The notes: generated by a model from the letters alone, not told the origin. A stretch of 64,000 nt of DNA from Kitasatospora azatica KCTC 9699 (GCF_000744785.1 NZ_JQMO01000003.1:4464001-4528000); one strand, 5' to 3'; positions 25,132-35,479 are shown, counted from the first letter of the stretch. A program made the numbers and translations.

Positions 25132-28029
25132 TCACACTCCGACGGGCTGCCACTCCTGGTTGGTGCCGCCGACGGCGGGCCACTGGATGATCTTGGCGCC
25201 GTCGGCCGTCGAGCCGCCGTTCACGTCCGCGCACAGGCCGCTCTTGACGTTGATCAGGCGGTAGTAGCCACTGGACGTCGGTACGAGCTTCCACCATTGG
25301 TTGACGCCGTTGGTGTCCGACCACTGGTCGAGCGCCGTGCCGTTGGTGGTGGAGCCGCCGGGGTTGTCGAGCACCTTGCCGCTGTTGACGTTGGACAGGC
25401 GGTACGAGCCGTCGTAGTCGGGGATCAGCTTCCACTTCTGGTTGGCGCTGCCGGACCAGGTGAACTGGATGGCGGCGCCTCCGTCGGCCGTGGAGGCACC
25501 GGAGATGTCGATGACCTTGCCGCTCCTGCGGTTGACCAGCTTGAAGGCTCCGGTGAGCAGGCCGATCGTGATCGTGGTGCTCGTGCCGGCGGTCAGCGAC
25601 ACGGTTCGGGCGTGGTTGCCCAGCGAGGAGGTCGTCACCGTGGCGGCGGTGCTGACGGACGTGATGCCCCGTCGGCAGATGAAGGTGATGTCCTGGTCGA
25701 TGTCCGAGGTGAGCTCGACGGTGGCGGTACGGGCCGCGGTGTCCCACGTCAGGGACTGGACGCTGATGCGGTTGCGGCCGCGGACGCCCTTGATGGTGCC
25801 CTGGGCCAGCTGGTCGGGCAGGGCGGGAAGGATCTCCAGGACACCGGGGCGGCTGTAGACCAGCGCCTCGGCCAGGACGGCGGGGATGGTGTTGGCCGCG
25901 TCGCAGTTGTAGATGTTCAGGTTGGGGTTGTGGGAGGTCATCAGCGACCGCCAGACCATGTTCTTGCCGTAGATCTTCAGCAGGTTGGCGTACACGCCGG
26001 CGCCGTCCTTGAGGCGGGCGCGGGCCAACGCGCGGTGCAGGCTGCCGTGGGCCGAGAAGTTCGCGTCGGTGCGCAGGTCCAGCGCCCTGGCCGCGACCTT
26101 GACGAGATCCGGCCGCTCCTCGGGGTTGATCTCGTGCAGCGGCCAGGCCCCGTACATGTGCTGCACGTGTCGGTGGTCGTAGCGGTCGGTCAGGCCCGGC
26201 CAGGACCATTCGGCCAGCGCCCCGTCACCGTTGACGGTGTAGTCGGGCAGCTTGGCGAGCAGGGCGGTCCAGCGGGCCACGCCCTGGCCGCTGCCCTGTT
26301 CCAGGCCGAGCTGGTTGGCGGCGTCGATGGCGGCCCGCAGGGCGTGCCGGCCGGCCATGATGTCGCCGGTGGCGTTGATGGAGAAGGCCTGGCCCGTGCT
26401 GGTCGGGGTGTTCTCCATGGAGAAGGAGGGGACGAAGACGGCCTTGCCGTTGGAGTCGGTGCGGGTGAGGAAGTCCTCGTAGAACAGGGCGAGTTCCATC
26501 AGGGCGGGGCCGAGCTTGTCCTTGAAGAAGGCGGCGTCGCCGGTGACCTGGTAGTACTCCAGCAGCGGGTAGAGCATCCAGTCGGCGCCGCCGGTCCAGG
26601 CCTCGCCGGGGAAGCTGGCGTTGTTGAAGTGCAGCATGTGCCCGTACTCGCCGTCGGTGCGGGAGGGGGCCATGAAACCGCGGGCGCCGTAGAGCCGGGC
26701 GGCGTTGTCGCGCCAGTGCGCCAACTGGCCGAGGACGAGGTCGAAGTACCCCTCCATGGCGTCGCTGAGGTCGAGGATGTTGCCGCCGGAGACCTGGAAG
26801 TTGACGTTGGCGTCGGTGGTGAAGTCGTCGGCCCAGGAGCCGGCCCAGGTGCCGGTCCAGATGCCGGTCAGGCGGGGCGGCAGGACGCCGCTCGAGCTGA
26901 CGAACAGATAGCGGCCGGAGTCGTACATGCGCTCCAGCAGCGCCAGGTCGACCGCGCCGCTGTTGGCGTTCTGGCGGGCGATGAGGTCGCTGGTGGCCAG
27001 CTGCCGGTCGGCGGTGGAGACGTTCAGGTCGATGCTGGAACGGTCGTACATCGCCTGGTGCTTGGGGGCGTGTCTGCCCAACAGGGTGGCGTAGTCGGCG
27101 GTCAGTGAGGCCAGCGCGGTCTGCAGCGGCTTGGCGTCCCAGCCGGTGGAGGTCTCGTACCGGCCGAGCTTGGTCAGCAGCAGCACCTTGGTGGCCTTGG
27201 CGACCACGAGGGTGCTTCCGCTTGCCGTGACCGAGGCGCCGGTTCCGGAGACGACGACCCGGGTGACGCCCTCGTAGCCGAAGGCGCCCTGCCCGGCGGG
27301 GTAGGTGCCGCGCAGGTTCAGATAGCCGTCACCGCTGGAGACGGTGGCGGTGGTGGCGTAGGAGACGCTGGTCGGCGTGCTCTCCAGCGCGGTGTTGACG
27401 CTGAGGGTGGTGTCGACGGTGCGGCCGGTGGCGGGCAGCAGCTCGTGCACGATGACCTGGTCGGCGCGGGAGACGAAGACGTGGCGCTTCCAGGTGCCGA
27501 AGGAGTCGGTCCAGGTGTGGGTGACCTCGCCGGTGCGGAAGTCGGTGATCCGGGCGAAGTCGTTGACCGTGGTCATGCCCGGGGTGCTGAGCTGCAGCTC
27601 GTAGCCGGGGTGGAACGTCTGCGTCCACTTCAGGTTCCAGCCGTTGGCGAAGGTCGACGCGGCTCCGGCGTAGTCACCCGCCAGCGCCTTGTTCCGGGCC
27701 GGGTCCAGGACGGCGGTCAGGTCCGGGGGCATCGTGTTCCGGGTGCCGTTGGGCAGCACGAACCGGTGGTGGTTGAAGATCATCTTCTCGAGCGTGGGAG
27801 CCCCGTAATACACGGTGCCGTACTCGCCGTTGCCGCTCAGGAAGCCGTCGGTCCAGGCCGAGGCGGTGGCGTTGTCCCAGGTGCCGCGGTCCGGGAGGGT
27901 GACCTGGGGCGGGACGGCCGCGGCGGCCCGCTCAGCGAACACGAGACCGGGCAGGGTCGTGGCGCCGACGGTCAGCGCGGCGGCGGTGAGGAAGTGTCTG
28001 CGGTTCAGGGGGTGGTCGGGCAGGTTCAC
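25132..28029 (-). CDS. Secreted GH95-type glycosidase with C-terminal ricin-B (CBM13) domain
   Basis: Large secreted enzyme of 965 residues. The N-terminus carries a Tat-type signal (NRRHFLTAAALTVGA) with an AxA-type site near residue 38. The GH95 region spans about residues 45-740; GH95 enzymes act on alpha-1,2-linked L-fucose or galactose by inversion. Blocks TDANVNFQVSGGNILDLSDAM and SFPGEAWTGGADWMLYPLLEYY fit the family's catalytic barrel. The last about 125 residues form three QxW-type repeats (NQKWKL, NQWWKL, NQEWQP), a ricin-B carbohydrate-binding trefoil. GTG start at 28029 has GGAG upstream. It would work with the neighbouring beta-helix enzyme and GH2. Confidence 0.85.
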   Translation of the reverse strand: MNLPDHPLNRRHFLTAAALTVGATTLPGLVFAERAAAAVPPQVTLPDRGTWDNATASAWTDGFLSGNGEYGTVYYGAPTLEKMIFNHHRFVLPNGTRNTMPPDLTAVLDPARNKALAGDYAGAASTFANGWNLKWTQTFHPGYELQLSTPGMTTVNDFARITDFRTGEVTHTWTDSFGTWKRHVFVSRADQVIVHELLPATGRTVDTTLSVNTALESTPTSVSYATTATVSSGDGYLNLRGTYPAGQGAFGYEGVTRVVVSGTGASVTASGSTLVVAKATKVLLLTKLGRYETSTGWDAKPLQTALASLTADYATLLGRHAPKHQAMYDRSSIDLNVSTADRQLATSDLIARQNANSGAVDLALLERMYDSGRYLFVSSSGVLPPRLTGIWTGTWAGSWADDFTTDANVNFQVSGGNILDLSDAMEGYFDLVLGQLAHWRDNAARLYGARGFMAPSRTDGEYGHMLHFNNASFPGEAWTGGADWMLYPLLEYYQVTGDAAFFKDKLGPALMELALFYEDFLTRTDSNGKAVFVPSFSMENTPTSTGQAFSINATGDIMAGRHALRAAIDAANQLGLEQGSGQGVARWTALLAKLPDYTVNGDGALAEWSWPGLTDRYDHRHVQHMYGAWPLHEINPEERPDLVKVAARALDLRTDANFSAHGSLHRALARARLKDGAGVYANLLKIYGKNMVWRSLMTSHNPNLNIYNCDAANTIPAVLAEALVYSRPGVLEILPALPDQLAQGTIKGVRGRNRISVQSLTWDTAARTATVELTSDIDQDITFICRRGITSVSTAATVTTSSLGNHARTVSLTAGTSTTITIGLLTGAFKLVNRRSGKVIDISGASTADGGAAIQFTWSGSANQKWKLIPDYDGSYRLSNVNSGKVLDNPGGSTTNGTALDQWSDTNGVNQWWKLVPTSSGYYRLINVKSGLCADVNGGSTADGAKIIQWPAVGGTNQEWQPVGV

Positions 28030-28174
28030 GAGGCGACTCCGTTGTCTGATGCCTGACGGTGGGTGGGGCCATGCGCCGACGGGCAGCGCCGGAAGGGAAG
28101 CCGTGGGGGGCTCTGGGCCGACCGGCGCTGCCTGCCGTGATCGTGGTGCGTACTCGGAGCGGTGGTGCTGCGGC

Positions 28175-30979
28175 CTACGGGGTCACGGTCAGCGCGGGCA
28201 TCATGTCGGCGGTCGCGTTGGTGAGCTTCCCGGAGCCGTTGGCGCCTTCGGAGCTGATGAAGCGCAGCTCGTGGTTGGTGCCCGTGTCGCCGACGGCGAG
28301 CAGGAGCGTGGACTGATGGGCCGCGAAGGCGTTCTGGACGAAGGAGGTGATGTCGACGGTGATGTCACGGCCGTCGACGGCGTTGCCCTGGTGGGTCCCG
28401 CCGCCCTCGGGGATGACGGTCGAACCCAGCGCGAAGGTGGCAGACCTGGCGACGGAGGAGGTCGTGGCGGTGAAGCTCGGCCGGTTCTGCCAGGTCATCG
28501 TGGAAACCGGGCAGGACGTGCCGCCGCCGGTGCAGCTGGTGTCGCTGACGGGCTGCACGAGCAGCTGGTCGGTGTCGGTCGACGCGACCGTGGTGTAGCG
28601 GTGGCCGACGTAGGTGAGGTGGAGGGTCGCCTGGCTCGGGGCCTTGGTGAAGCTGCTGAGCGGGAACTGGAGGTAGGAGAGCTTCCCGTCCCCGGATCCG
28701 GTGGTGTACTGCTCGCCCATCAGGCCGACGCCGGTGTTGCGGGTGATCAGGGTCAGGTCCGAGGAGTTGTTCGTGCTCTGGTCGCCGACCCACGCGCCCA
28801 CCCAGGTGTCGCCGCTGGTGGCGGCGCCGTTCTTGACGTTCTGGGTCTGGCCGTTCGCGGCCGTGTAGGTGGTGGTCAGGCTGCCGACACTGCTCGTGGT
28901 GAGCGGGAGCTGGCCGCTGTACTCGACGAGCTGGCCCGCGACGCGGAGGTTGTTCAGCGTCGCGTTCGTGACGCCGGTCATGTTGTTCGTGGTCTGCTTC
29001 GAGAACCACACGTTGTCGAGATTGATGGTGGGGATGGGGGACTTGACGTACGTGTAGGTGTTCCCGGACCCGTCGGGGTTGGGGGCGTACCCGTAGTTGG
29101 CCTGCTGGTCGGCGGTGACGGTCTGGGTGGTTCCGTTGCCGCCGTTCACGCTGATCGATCCCGAACCGAACCGGGACGAGTCGATCGAGCTGTTCTTCAC
29201 CACGAGGCTCTGCAGGCGCGGGTACGTGTCGTGGCTGTTCATCACGGTGATGCCGCCGACCAGGGGCGACACCGAGTTGAAGTTGTCGAACGTGTAGTTG
29301 CTGATCTGGTGGCCGTTGGTCTGGTAGCCGAGGCGGATCGCGTTGCCGGCGTTGACGGCCCAGTTCAGGGTGTTGCTGACCGAGATGTTCTTCGAGTCCT
29401 GGTCGTCCCAGTGGTTGGAGTCGAACCCGAGCTGGCCCGCGACGGTGTCGTAGGCGCCGATCGCGTTGACGTAGCCCTGGACGTTGGCGCTCGAGGTGCC
29501 GAGTGCGAAGTTGTTCCAGACGCCGGAAGCGAGCGGGGTGAACTCGTTGCTGGGGTTGTAGTGACCGGACGCGAACGCGTCGTCGTTGCCGAGGGTGAAG
29601 ACGTTGTTGGCGGTGATGTCCTGGCCGCTGGCGAAGTCCGTGCCGTCCACCCACGGCTGGGCGTACGGGGTGAGGGCCTTGATGTTGTTGAACGTGACGC
29701 TCTTGGCAGTGTGGGTTTCGAAGTTCCACTGCTTGGCGTTGCGCTCGTAGGTGTCGTTGAAGGTGATGTTCGAGGAGTGCAAGACCATGACGCCGCCCTG
29801 GTGCTGGCTGCGGTAGGCGTCGTGCAGGTCACCGCCGCCGGAGGAGTTGTAGTTCGCCACTCCGTTGGCGTCGAAGACCCCGCGGCCGTCGACCTCGACG
29901 TTGCTCGAGTTGACGATTCCGATCGCCGGCTCGAAGGCCTCCATGTAGGCCTGGACCCGGTTGAGCAGCAGGGCACCTTCGTCGGTGTAGACCTTCAGCT
30001 TGCCGCCCTTGAGCTTGCTGCCGTCCACCCCGTTGACCTGCAGGCCCGACCACAGGTAGGTGCCGTTCGGGAAGTAAAGGGTGTTGAGCTGCGTGGGGTT
30101 GGCCTTGATGGTCTGGATCGCGGCCTGCAGGGCGAAGGTCTGGTCGCCGGCGGCCATCACGCGCTGGTTCGGGTAGCGCACGTTGGAGGTGTTGACGCTC
30201 ACCAGGCTGCCCGCCGAAGTGGCCTGGCCGGCCGGGATGGCGGTGCCGTCGACGGTGCGTCCCGCCATGGAGCTGGTCGTCGCGGCCGGCGCGGTCTGGG
30301 CCGCGCTGTTCGGGTGCGCAGCGAGGTACTTGGCGGCGAATTCCTGGAAGTTGACGACTCCGGTCTGCGTGTTGACGCCCGAACCGTCCGACGCGTCGGT
30401 GGTGTCCGGGCGCAGCGACGGGTCCTCGATCGGGTCGTTGACGACCGCCAGGTAGGGCTGGCCGGCGACGTTGGTCGAGTCGCCGTTGACCATCACGATC
30501 GCCTCGTTCAGCCCGGCGCCCGCCGCCAGCTGGAACGTCAGGGTGTGCTTGTCCGTGCTCACCGACACGCTGCCGGCCGGGTAGTAGCGCGCCGGGTAGA
30601 CGTTCACCGTGTTGATCGTGGTGCTGGGCAGCGTGACCGTGATCGTCGGCGTCCGGGAGTCCGACGCGAACCGCGCGATGTCGAAGTTGTGGCCGTTCTG
30701 GGTGTACTGCACGGCCGGGACGGAGGTACCGGCGACCTGCACCTGGTACTTGGTCGACGTCACATCAGGCGACGTCGTCGTGCCGCCCCCCACGCCCGAC
30801 GGTGCGTAGGTGTGGACCGTGACAGCGGTGGCGGCGTGGGCGGAGACGGCGCCGGTGAGCACGAGGCTCGCCGCCGCGATGGCGGCACTGGCGGTGACCG
30901 CGATGATGCGGTTGACGCGCGAGGTGCCCCGCGCCGACGTGGGGTTCGGGGCGGCTTCGTCGCCGGCCGGTCGGATCAT
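28175..30979 (-). CDS. Secreted right-handed beta-helix polysaccharide enzyme with C-terminal carbohydrate-binding domain
   Basis: Protein of 934 residues. A signal peptide (residues about 20-50, ending SAHA) targets secretion. The central region (about 270-690) has the Asn/Asp/Thr-rich repeats of a parallel beta-helix. Motifs DGTDFASGQDI and FTLGNDDAFASGHY resemble the paired acids of GH28/GH49-type enzymes (polygalacturonase, dextranase). The C-terminal part (about 740-934) resembles a DNRLRE/CBM96-like domain (DTWVGAWVGDQS, SYLQFPLSSF). ATG at 30979 follows TGAGGAGAG. The exact glycan is unknown; GH49- or GH110-like assignments are both possible. Divergent from the LacI gene, so probably controlled by it. 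Confidence 0.72.
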   Translation of the reverse strand: MIRPAGDEAAPNPTSARGTSRVNRIIAVTASAAIAAASLVLTGAVSAHAATAVTVHTYAPSGVGGGTTTSPDVTSTKYQVQVAGTSVPAVQYTQNGHNFDIARFASDSRTPTITVTLPSTTINTVNVYPARYYPAGSVSVSTDKHTLTFQLAAGAGLNEAIVMVNGDSTNVAGQPYLAVVNDPIEDPSLRPDTTDASDGSGVNTQTGVVNFQEFAAKYLAAHPNSAAQTAPAATTSSMAGRTVDGTAIPAGQATSAGSLVSVNTSNVRYPNQRVMAAGDQTFALQAAIQTIKANPTQLNTLYFPNGTYLWSGLQVNGVDGSKLKGGKLKVYTDEGALLLNRVQAYMEAFEPAIGIVNSSNVEVDGRGVFDANGVANYNSSGGGDLHDAYRSQHQGGVMVLHSSNITFNDTYERNAKQWNFETHTAKSVTFNNIKALTPYAQPWVDGTDFASGQDITANNVFTLGNDDAFASGHYNPSNEFTPLASGVWNNFALGTSSANVQGYVNAIGAYDTVAGQLGFDSNHWDDQDSKNISVSNTLNWAVNAGNAIRLGYQTNGHQISNYTFDNFNSVSPLVGGITVMNSHDTYPRLQSLVVKNSSIDSSRFGSGSISVNGGNGTTQTVTADQQANYGYAPNPDGSGNTYTYVKSPIPTINLDNVWFSKQTTNNMTGVTNATLNNLRVAGQLVEYSGQLPLTTSSVGSLTTTYTAANGQTQNVKNGAATSGDTWVGAWVGDQSTNNSSDLTLITRNTGVGLMGEQYTTGSGDGKLSYLQFPLSSFTKAPSQATLHLTYVGHRYTTVASTDTDQLLVQPVSDTSCTGGGTSCPVSTMTWQNRPSFTATTSSVARSATFALGSTVIPEGGGTHQGNAVDGRDITVDITSFVQNAFAAHQSTLLLAVGDTGTNHELRFISSEGANGSGKLTNATADMMPALTVTP

Positions 30980-31224
30980 GCTGGTCTCTCCTCAGGACTG
31001 GACCGTTCCAGGTCTGTTCGGCGCTCGCCGGGGACGGCGCGGAGCCTTGGCGACACCGCTGTCGAGCTGCTGCGACTGGTGGGGGCTGTCGCTACCGAGA
31101 GGACCGAGAGGGCCACTACGACGCACCTGGTGGGATGGCACGCGGTGACGTCGAGTGTTGGTTGGTGGGGTGGACCGGGACGGCTCCACGGCGTTGACCG
31201 ATCCACACGATCGGCGTGGCGGGG

Positions 31225-31254
31225 ATGTTAATGGCGCGTTTCCCGGGACGTCAA
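31225..31254 (-). promoter_or_regulatory. Candidate promoter for the beta-helix gene
   Basis: On the minus strand TTGACG (31254-31249) and TAACAT (31230-31225) are separated by 18 bases. The 438-base gap 30980-31417 contains this element, the palindrome at 31307 and no reading frame I can support. The leader to the ATG at 30979 would be about 240 bases. Confidence 0.45.
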
Positions 31255-31306
31255 CGGTCCGCGCGCTCGCAATGCGCGGGACCATGTAGGACATGCAATG
31301 CCTCTC

Positions 31307-31323
31307 GCCGTTCACGTAACGGC
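31307..31323. promoter_or_regulatory. Candidate LacI-family operator
   Basis: GCCGTT (31307-31312) and AACGGC (31318-31323) form a perfect inverted repeat around CACGT in the divergent gap between the beta-helix and LacI genes. Position and symmetry fit an operator for the adjacent regulator, but LacI sites often have an even centre, so this is tentative. Confidence 0.4.
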
Positions 31324-31417
31324 TACATCACGGTCTTCCGGCGCCGCCTTGCCCTCGCGCGGCGTGCGGTCCTACGCTGACGCCACTTCGTGGATCGATA
31401 AAAGTTCGGGAGCGCTC

Positions 31418-32425
31418 ATGGTGACAATGGCGGAGGTGGCCGCTCGGGCAGGAGTCACCAAGCAGACCGTCTCCAACGTGGTGGCCGGCAAGAAGGTGCG
31501 ACCGGAGACCCTGGCGAAGGTGAACACGGCGATCGCCGAACTCGGCTACAAGCCGAACCTGGTGGCGCGCTCGCTGCGCACCGGCAGCACCTCGACCGTG
31601 GGGCTGTTCGTGCCGTCGGTGGCCAATCCGTTCTACTCGGAGGTGGTCGAGGAGGTGGAGAACGTCCTGGTCGGCCACGGGTACAACCTGCTGCTGGCCA
31701 CGACGCGCGACGACCCCGACTACACCCGGGCCCACCTGGAGAACCTCACCGCGCGCTCGGTGGACGCACTGCTGGTCGCCGGGGACAAGGGCGTCGAGCA
31801 GCAACTGCCGATGCTCACCGCGGCCAGCTTCCCGGTCGCGCTGTTCGCCTGGGAGAGCGACCCGCCGACCACGCTCCCGGTGGTGTCCATCGACTACGAG
31901 CACGCCGGATTCCTGGCCGGGCGCCACCTGCGCGAGCTCGGCCACCGGAACGTCGCGGTGATCGCCGACCTCCCCTCCCACGCGCTGCGCGTGGCCGGGT
32001 TGCGCCGGGCGTTCGCCGCCGACGGGCTCACCATCGACGACCGGAAGGTGTTCACCCGTACCAGCGACGACGCGGCCGGCGGGTACGACGCGGCCCGCAC
32101 GGCACTGGACGCCGACCCGGAACTGACAGCACTCTTCGCCACCCACGACGTCCTGGCCGTCGGCGCCATCGAGGCGGTGGTCCGGTCCGGGCGGCGGGTC
32201 CCCGAGGACGTCAGCGTCGTCGGCTTCGACGACATCGCGGAGGTCGGCCGGATCGACCCGGCGCTGACCACGGTCACCTTCCCGAAGCGGGAGATGGCTC
32301 AGCAGGCCGTCGAACTGCTGCTGCGCGCCGTCGACTCCGGCCGGCCGCCGACCAACGTCCTCTCGCTGCTGCGCCCGACCCTGACGGTCCGGGACAGCAG
32401 CGCTCCGCCCCGAACAACCGCCTAG
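31418..32425 (+). CDS. LacI-family transcriptional regulator
   Basis: Sugar-responsive repressor of 335 residues. The N-terminal helix-turn-helix and hinge read MAEVAARAGVTKQTVSNVVAGK and LGYKPNLVARSLRTG, a standard LacI DNA-binding region. A periplasmic-binding-protein-like effector domain follows (GLFVPSVANPFYSEV, VVGFDDIAEV). Start set at ATG 31418 with GGGAG at 31408-31412. It lies between the divergent secreted enzymes and the GH2-ABC genes and probably represses all of them until the released sugar binds. The inducer is unknown. Confidence 0.92.
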   Translation: MVTMAEVAARAGVTKQTVSNVVAGKKVRPETLAKVNTAIAELGYKPNLVARSLRTGSTSTVGLFVPSVANPFYSEVVEEVENVLVGHGYNLLLATTRDDPDYTRAHLENLTARSVDALLVAGDKGVEQQLPMLTAASFPVALFAWESDPPTTLPVVSIDYEHAGFLAGRHLRELGHRNVAVIADLPSHALRVAGLRRAFAADGLTIDDRKVFTRTSDDAAGGYDAARTALDADPELTALFATHDVLAVGAIEAVVRSGRRVPEDVSVVGFDDIAEVGRIDPALTTVTFPKREMAQQAVELLLRAVDSGRPPTNVLSLLRPTLTVRDSSAPPRTTA

Positions 32426-32527
32426 CACCCGAAGCCGCTCGACCTGCACGTGATCCAGGGAGCCGGCGGCAGGTCCCGCTGTGCCGTCTCCCGTCACCTC
32501 GACGACTTCCGAGAGGAACCTTCACCG

Positions 32528-35479
32528 ATGAACGACCCCGACGCCTACGTCGAAGACCGGTCACCGGGCATCGGACGGCTGCGGCCGCGCGCCGCGTTCG
32601 CCTCCGACCTGCCCTCGATCGCGCTCGACGGCGACTGGAGATTCCGCCTGGCGTCAGGGCTGGACGACCTCACCGGTGACTTCGCCGCACCGGAATTCGA
32701 CGACGCCGGCTGGGACTTGCTCGCCGTGCCGTCCTGCTGGCAGATGACCGGCCTGCCCGGCGAGCCGCGCTACGGCACCCCCGCCTACACCAACATCCTC
32801 TACCCGTTCCCGGTCGACCCGCCGCGGGTGCCCCGGCAGAACCCGACCGGCGAGTACCGCCGCGAGTTCGAGGTTCCGGACGGGTTCCCGGCGGCTGACG
32901 CGGTGCTCCGGTTCGAGGGCGTCGACTCCGCGTTCGCGGTCTGGCTCAACGGGATCCGGCTCGGCGACGCCAAGGGCAGCCGGCTGACGACCGAGTTCGA
33001 CGTCCGCCCCGCTCTGCGTCCGGGGCGGAACGTGCTTGCGGTCCGGGTGCACCAGTGGTCGTCCGGCAGCTACCTGGAAGACCAGGACATGTGGTGGCTG
33101 TCCGGGATCTTCCGGTCGGTGTCCGTGGCCGCCCGAGGTGTCGAGGACTTCTTCGTCCACGCCGCCTACGACCACACCACGGGCCGGGGCAGCCTGGCCG
33201 TCGACGTCACCGCCGCGACCCGGGTGTCCCTGTCGGTGCCCGAGCTCGGCATCACCGGCGCCGACCCGGCCGGACCGCACGTGATCGACGGCGTCGAGCC
33301 CTGGTCGGACGAGAACCCGCGCCTGTACGCGGCGGAACTGGTCTCGGAAGCGGGCGAGCGGATCCCGCTGCGCATCGGCTTCCGCACCGTGACGGTCGTG
33401 GACGGGGTCCTGACCGTCAACGGCCGACCGATCTCCCTGCGGGGCGTCAACCGCCACGAATGGCACCCGTTGACCGGGCGGACCCTGACCGAGGACACCA
33501 TGCTGGCCGACGTGCTGCTGATGAAGCAGCACAACATCAACGCGGTGCGCACCAGCCACTACCCGCCCGACCACCGCTTCCTGGACCTGTGCGACGAGCA
33601 CGGGCTGTGGGTGTTCTGCGAGGGCGACCTGGAGACGCACGGTTTCGAGCCCGGCGGCTGGCGGCGCAACCCCAGCGACGACCCCGCTTGGCGCGAGGCC
33701 TACCTGGATCGGGCCGCGCGGCTGGTGGAACGGGACAAGAACCACCCCTCGGTCATCGTCTGGTCGCTGGGGAACGAGGCCGGCCGGGGAGAGAACCTGG
33801 CCGCCGCGGCCGCGTTGATCCGCCAGCGCGACGACAGCCGCCTGATCCACTACGAGGGCGACTGGGCGAGCTGCTCCTACGTCGACCTGTACTCCCGCAT
33901 GTACATGGGCGTGGACGAGTTGGCCGCCGTAGGACGCGGCCAGGAGGCCCCGACCGCCGATCCGGCCGACGACGCCCACCGCCGTTCCCTGCCGTTCGTG
34001 CTGTGCGAGTACGGACACGCCATGGGCAACGGCCCCGGCGGCCTGTCCGAGTACCAGCAGGTCATCGAGACGTACCCGCGCCTGGCCGGCGGCTTCATCT
34101 GGGAGTGGATCGACCACGGGATCGCCCGGACCACCGAGCGCGGGGACTCCTTCTACGCCTACGGCGGCGACTTCGGCGAGGAGATCCACGACGGCAACTT
34201 CGTGGCCGACGGGCTGCTGTTCCCCGACCGCACGCCGTCGCCGGGCCTGGTCGAGTTCAAGAAGGTCATCGAGCCGCTCCGGATCCACATCGACTCGGCG
34301 GCACAGCAGATCGCCGTGCACAACCTGCACCACGTCCGTGCCAGCGCGTACCTGGGCTTCCGGTGGAGCGTCGAGGACGGCGGCGAGCCGGTCGGCTCCG
34401 GCGACCTGACCGTGCCCGCGGTCGCACCGGGCGCGACGACCGCCGTCGCATGGCCCGCCGACCTCGCCGCCGCTCTCGACTCGGCGCGCAAGAACGGCTC
34501 CGGCCAGGAGGTCTGGCTGACCGTCACCGCGGTGCTCGCCGGCGACGAGAGCTGGGCCGCGGCCGGCCACGAGATCGCCTGGGGCCAGGGGCTGGTGGTT
34601 CCGGCCGGCTCGCCCATCCCCTTCACACCGGCGCCGGCGACCGCCCACGACGGGTACCTCGCCCTGGGTCCCGCGCGGTTCGACAGTCGCACCGGCGCGC
34701 TCGTCCGGCTCGGCGACCTGGAACTCGACGGCCCGAGGCTTGACGTCTGGCGCGCCCCGATCGACAACGATCTGCTCAACGCCTTCGGTGAGCCGCAGAT
34801 CCCCGCTTGGCTCGCCGCCGGGCTGCACCGGATGCGCCACGAGGTCCTGGGCGTCGAGCCCGACGCCTCGGGACTCACGGTCACCGCCCGGCTCGCCGCC
34901 GCCGGGTCCTCCTCCGGGCTCGACGTGGTCTACCGCTGGACAGCCTTCGACGGACCGGTCGCGGACCGGGCCCGGATCCGGCTGGAGACCACCGTCACCC
35001 CCGACGGCGCATGGTCGGTGCCGCTGCCCCGCCTGGGCGTCACGATGTCGCTGCCCGGCACCGACGCCGAGGTCGAGTGGTTCGGCCCCGGTCCCGGCGA
35101 GGCCTACCGCGACTCCCGAACCGCGGCGCGCGTCGGACGCTACCGGTCGAGCGTCTCGGCGATGCAGACCCCCTACCTCCGCCCGCAGGAGAACGGCAAC
35201 CGCCACCAAGTCCGCCACGCCCGGATCACGGCCCCGGGCGGCACCTTGCTCATCACGGGCGACCCGGTCATCGACCTGACCGTGCGCCCCTGGAGCACCG
35301 AAGCCCTGACCACCGCGACCCACCAGCACGACCTGGTTCCCGGCGGCAGGCTCCATCTCCACCTGGACCAGGCGCACCACGGCCTGGGCAGCGCTGCCTG
35401 CGGACCCGGCCCCTCGGCAGCGTCCGTCCTGGCAGCGGTCCCGACCGTGTTCGGCGTCGAATTCAGCACCGGCTGGTAG
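32528..35479 (+). CDS. GH2 beta-galactosidase (LacZ type)
   Basis: Cytoplasmic beta-galactosidase of 983 residues, close to the E. coli LacZ length. Domains in order: jelly-roll sugar-binding (about 35-210), Ig-like, TIM barrel with acid/base Glu417 in LGNEAGRG and nucleophile Glu494 in LCEYGHAMGN, then Ig-like and large C-terminal beta-sandwich (NGNRHQVR near the end). ATG at 32528 has GAGGAA upstream; no signal peptide. It follows the LacI gene by 102 bases and precedes the importer genes, so it likely hydrolyses imported galactosides. Confidence 0.93.
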   Translation: MNDPDAYVEDRSPGIGRLRPRAAFASDLPSIALDGDWRFRLASGLDDLTGDFAAPEFDDAGWDLLAVPSCWQMTGLPGEPRYGTPAYTNILYPFPVDPPRVPRQNPTGEYRREFEVPDGFPAADAVLRFEGVDSAFAVWLNGIRLGDAKGSRLTTEFDVRPALRPGRNVLAVRVHQWSSGSYLEDQDMWWLSGIFRSVSVAARGVEDFFVHAAYDHTTGRGSLAVDVTAATRVSLSVPELGITGADPAGPHVIDGVEPWSDENPRLYAAELVSEAGERIPLRIGFRTVTVVDGVLTVNGRPISLRGVNRHEWHPLTGRTLTEDTMLADVLLMKQHNINAVRTSHYPPDHRFLDLCDEHGLWVFCEGDLETHGFEPGGWRRNPSDDPAWREAYLDRAARLVERDKNHPSVIVWSLGNEAGRGENLAAAAALIRQRDDSRLIHYEGDWASCSYVDLYSRMYMGVDELAAVGRGQEAPTADPADDAHRRSLPFVLCEYGHAMGNGPGGLSEYQQVIETYPRLAGGFIWEWIDHGIARTTERGDSFYAYGGDFGEEIHDGNFVADGLLFPDRTPSPGLVEFKKVIEPLRIHIDSAAQQIAVHNLHHVRASAYLGFRWSVEDGGEPVGSGDLTVPAVAPGATTAVAWPADLAAALDSARKNGSGQEVWLTVTAVLAGDESWAAAGHEIAWGQGLVVPAGSPIPFTPAPATAHDGYLALGPARFDSRTGALVRLGDLELDGPRLDVWRAPIDNDLLNAFGEPQIPAWLAAGLHRMRHEVLGVEPDASGLTVTARLAAAGSSSGLDVVYRWTAFDGPVADRARIRLETTVTPDGAWSVPLPRLGVTMSLPGTDAEVEWFGPGPGEAYRDSRTAARVGRYRSSVSAMQTPYLRPQENGNRHQVRHARITAPGGTLLITGDPVIDLTVRPWSTEALTTATHQHDLVPGGRLHLHLDQAHHGLGSAACGPGPSAASVLAAVPTVFGVEFSTGW

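Noticed and set aside
27815..31231. Long plus-strand frame opposite the beta-helix gene and the start of GH95
   Set aside because: Low-complexity Val/Asp/Gly translation without domains; the opposite strand has a signal peptide, beta-helix repeats and start signals.
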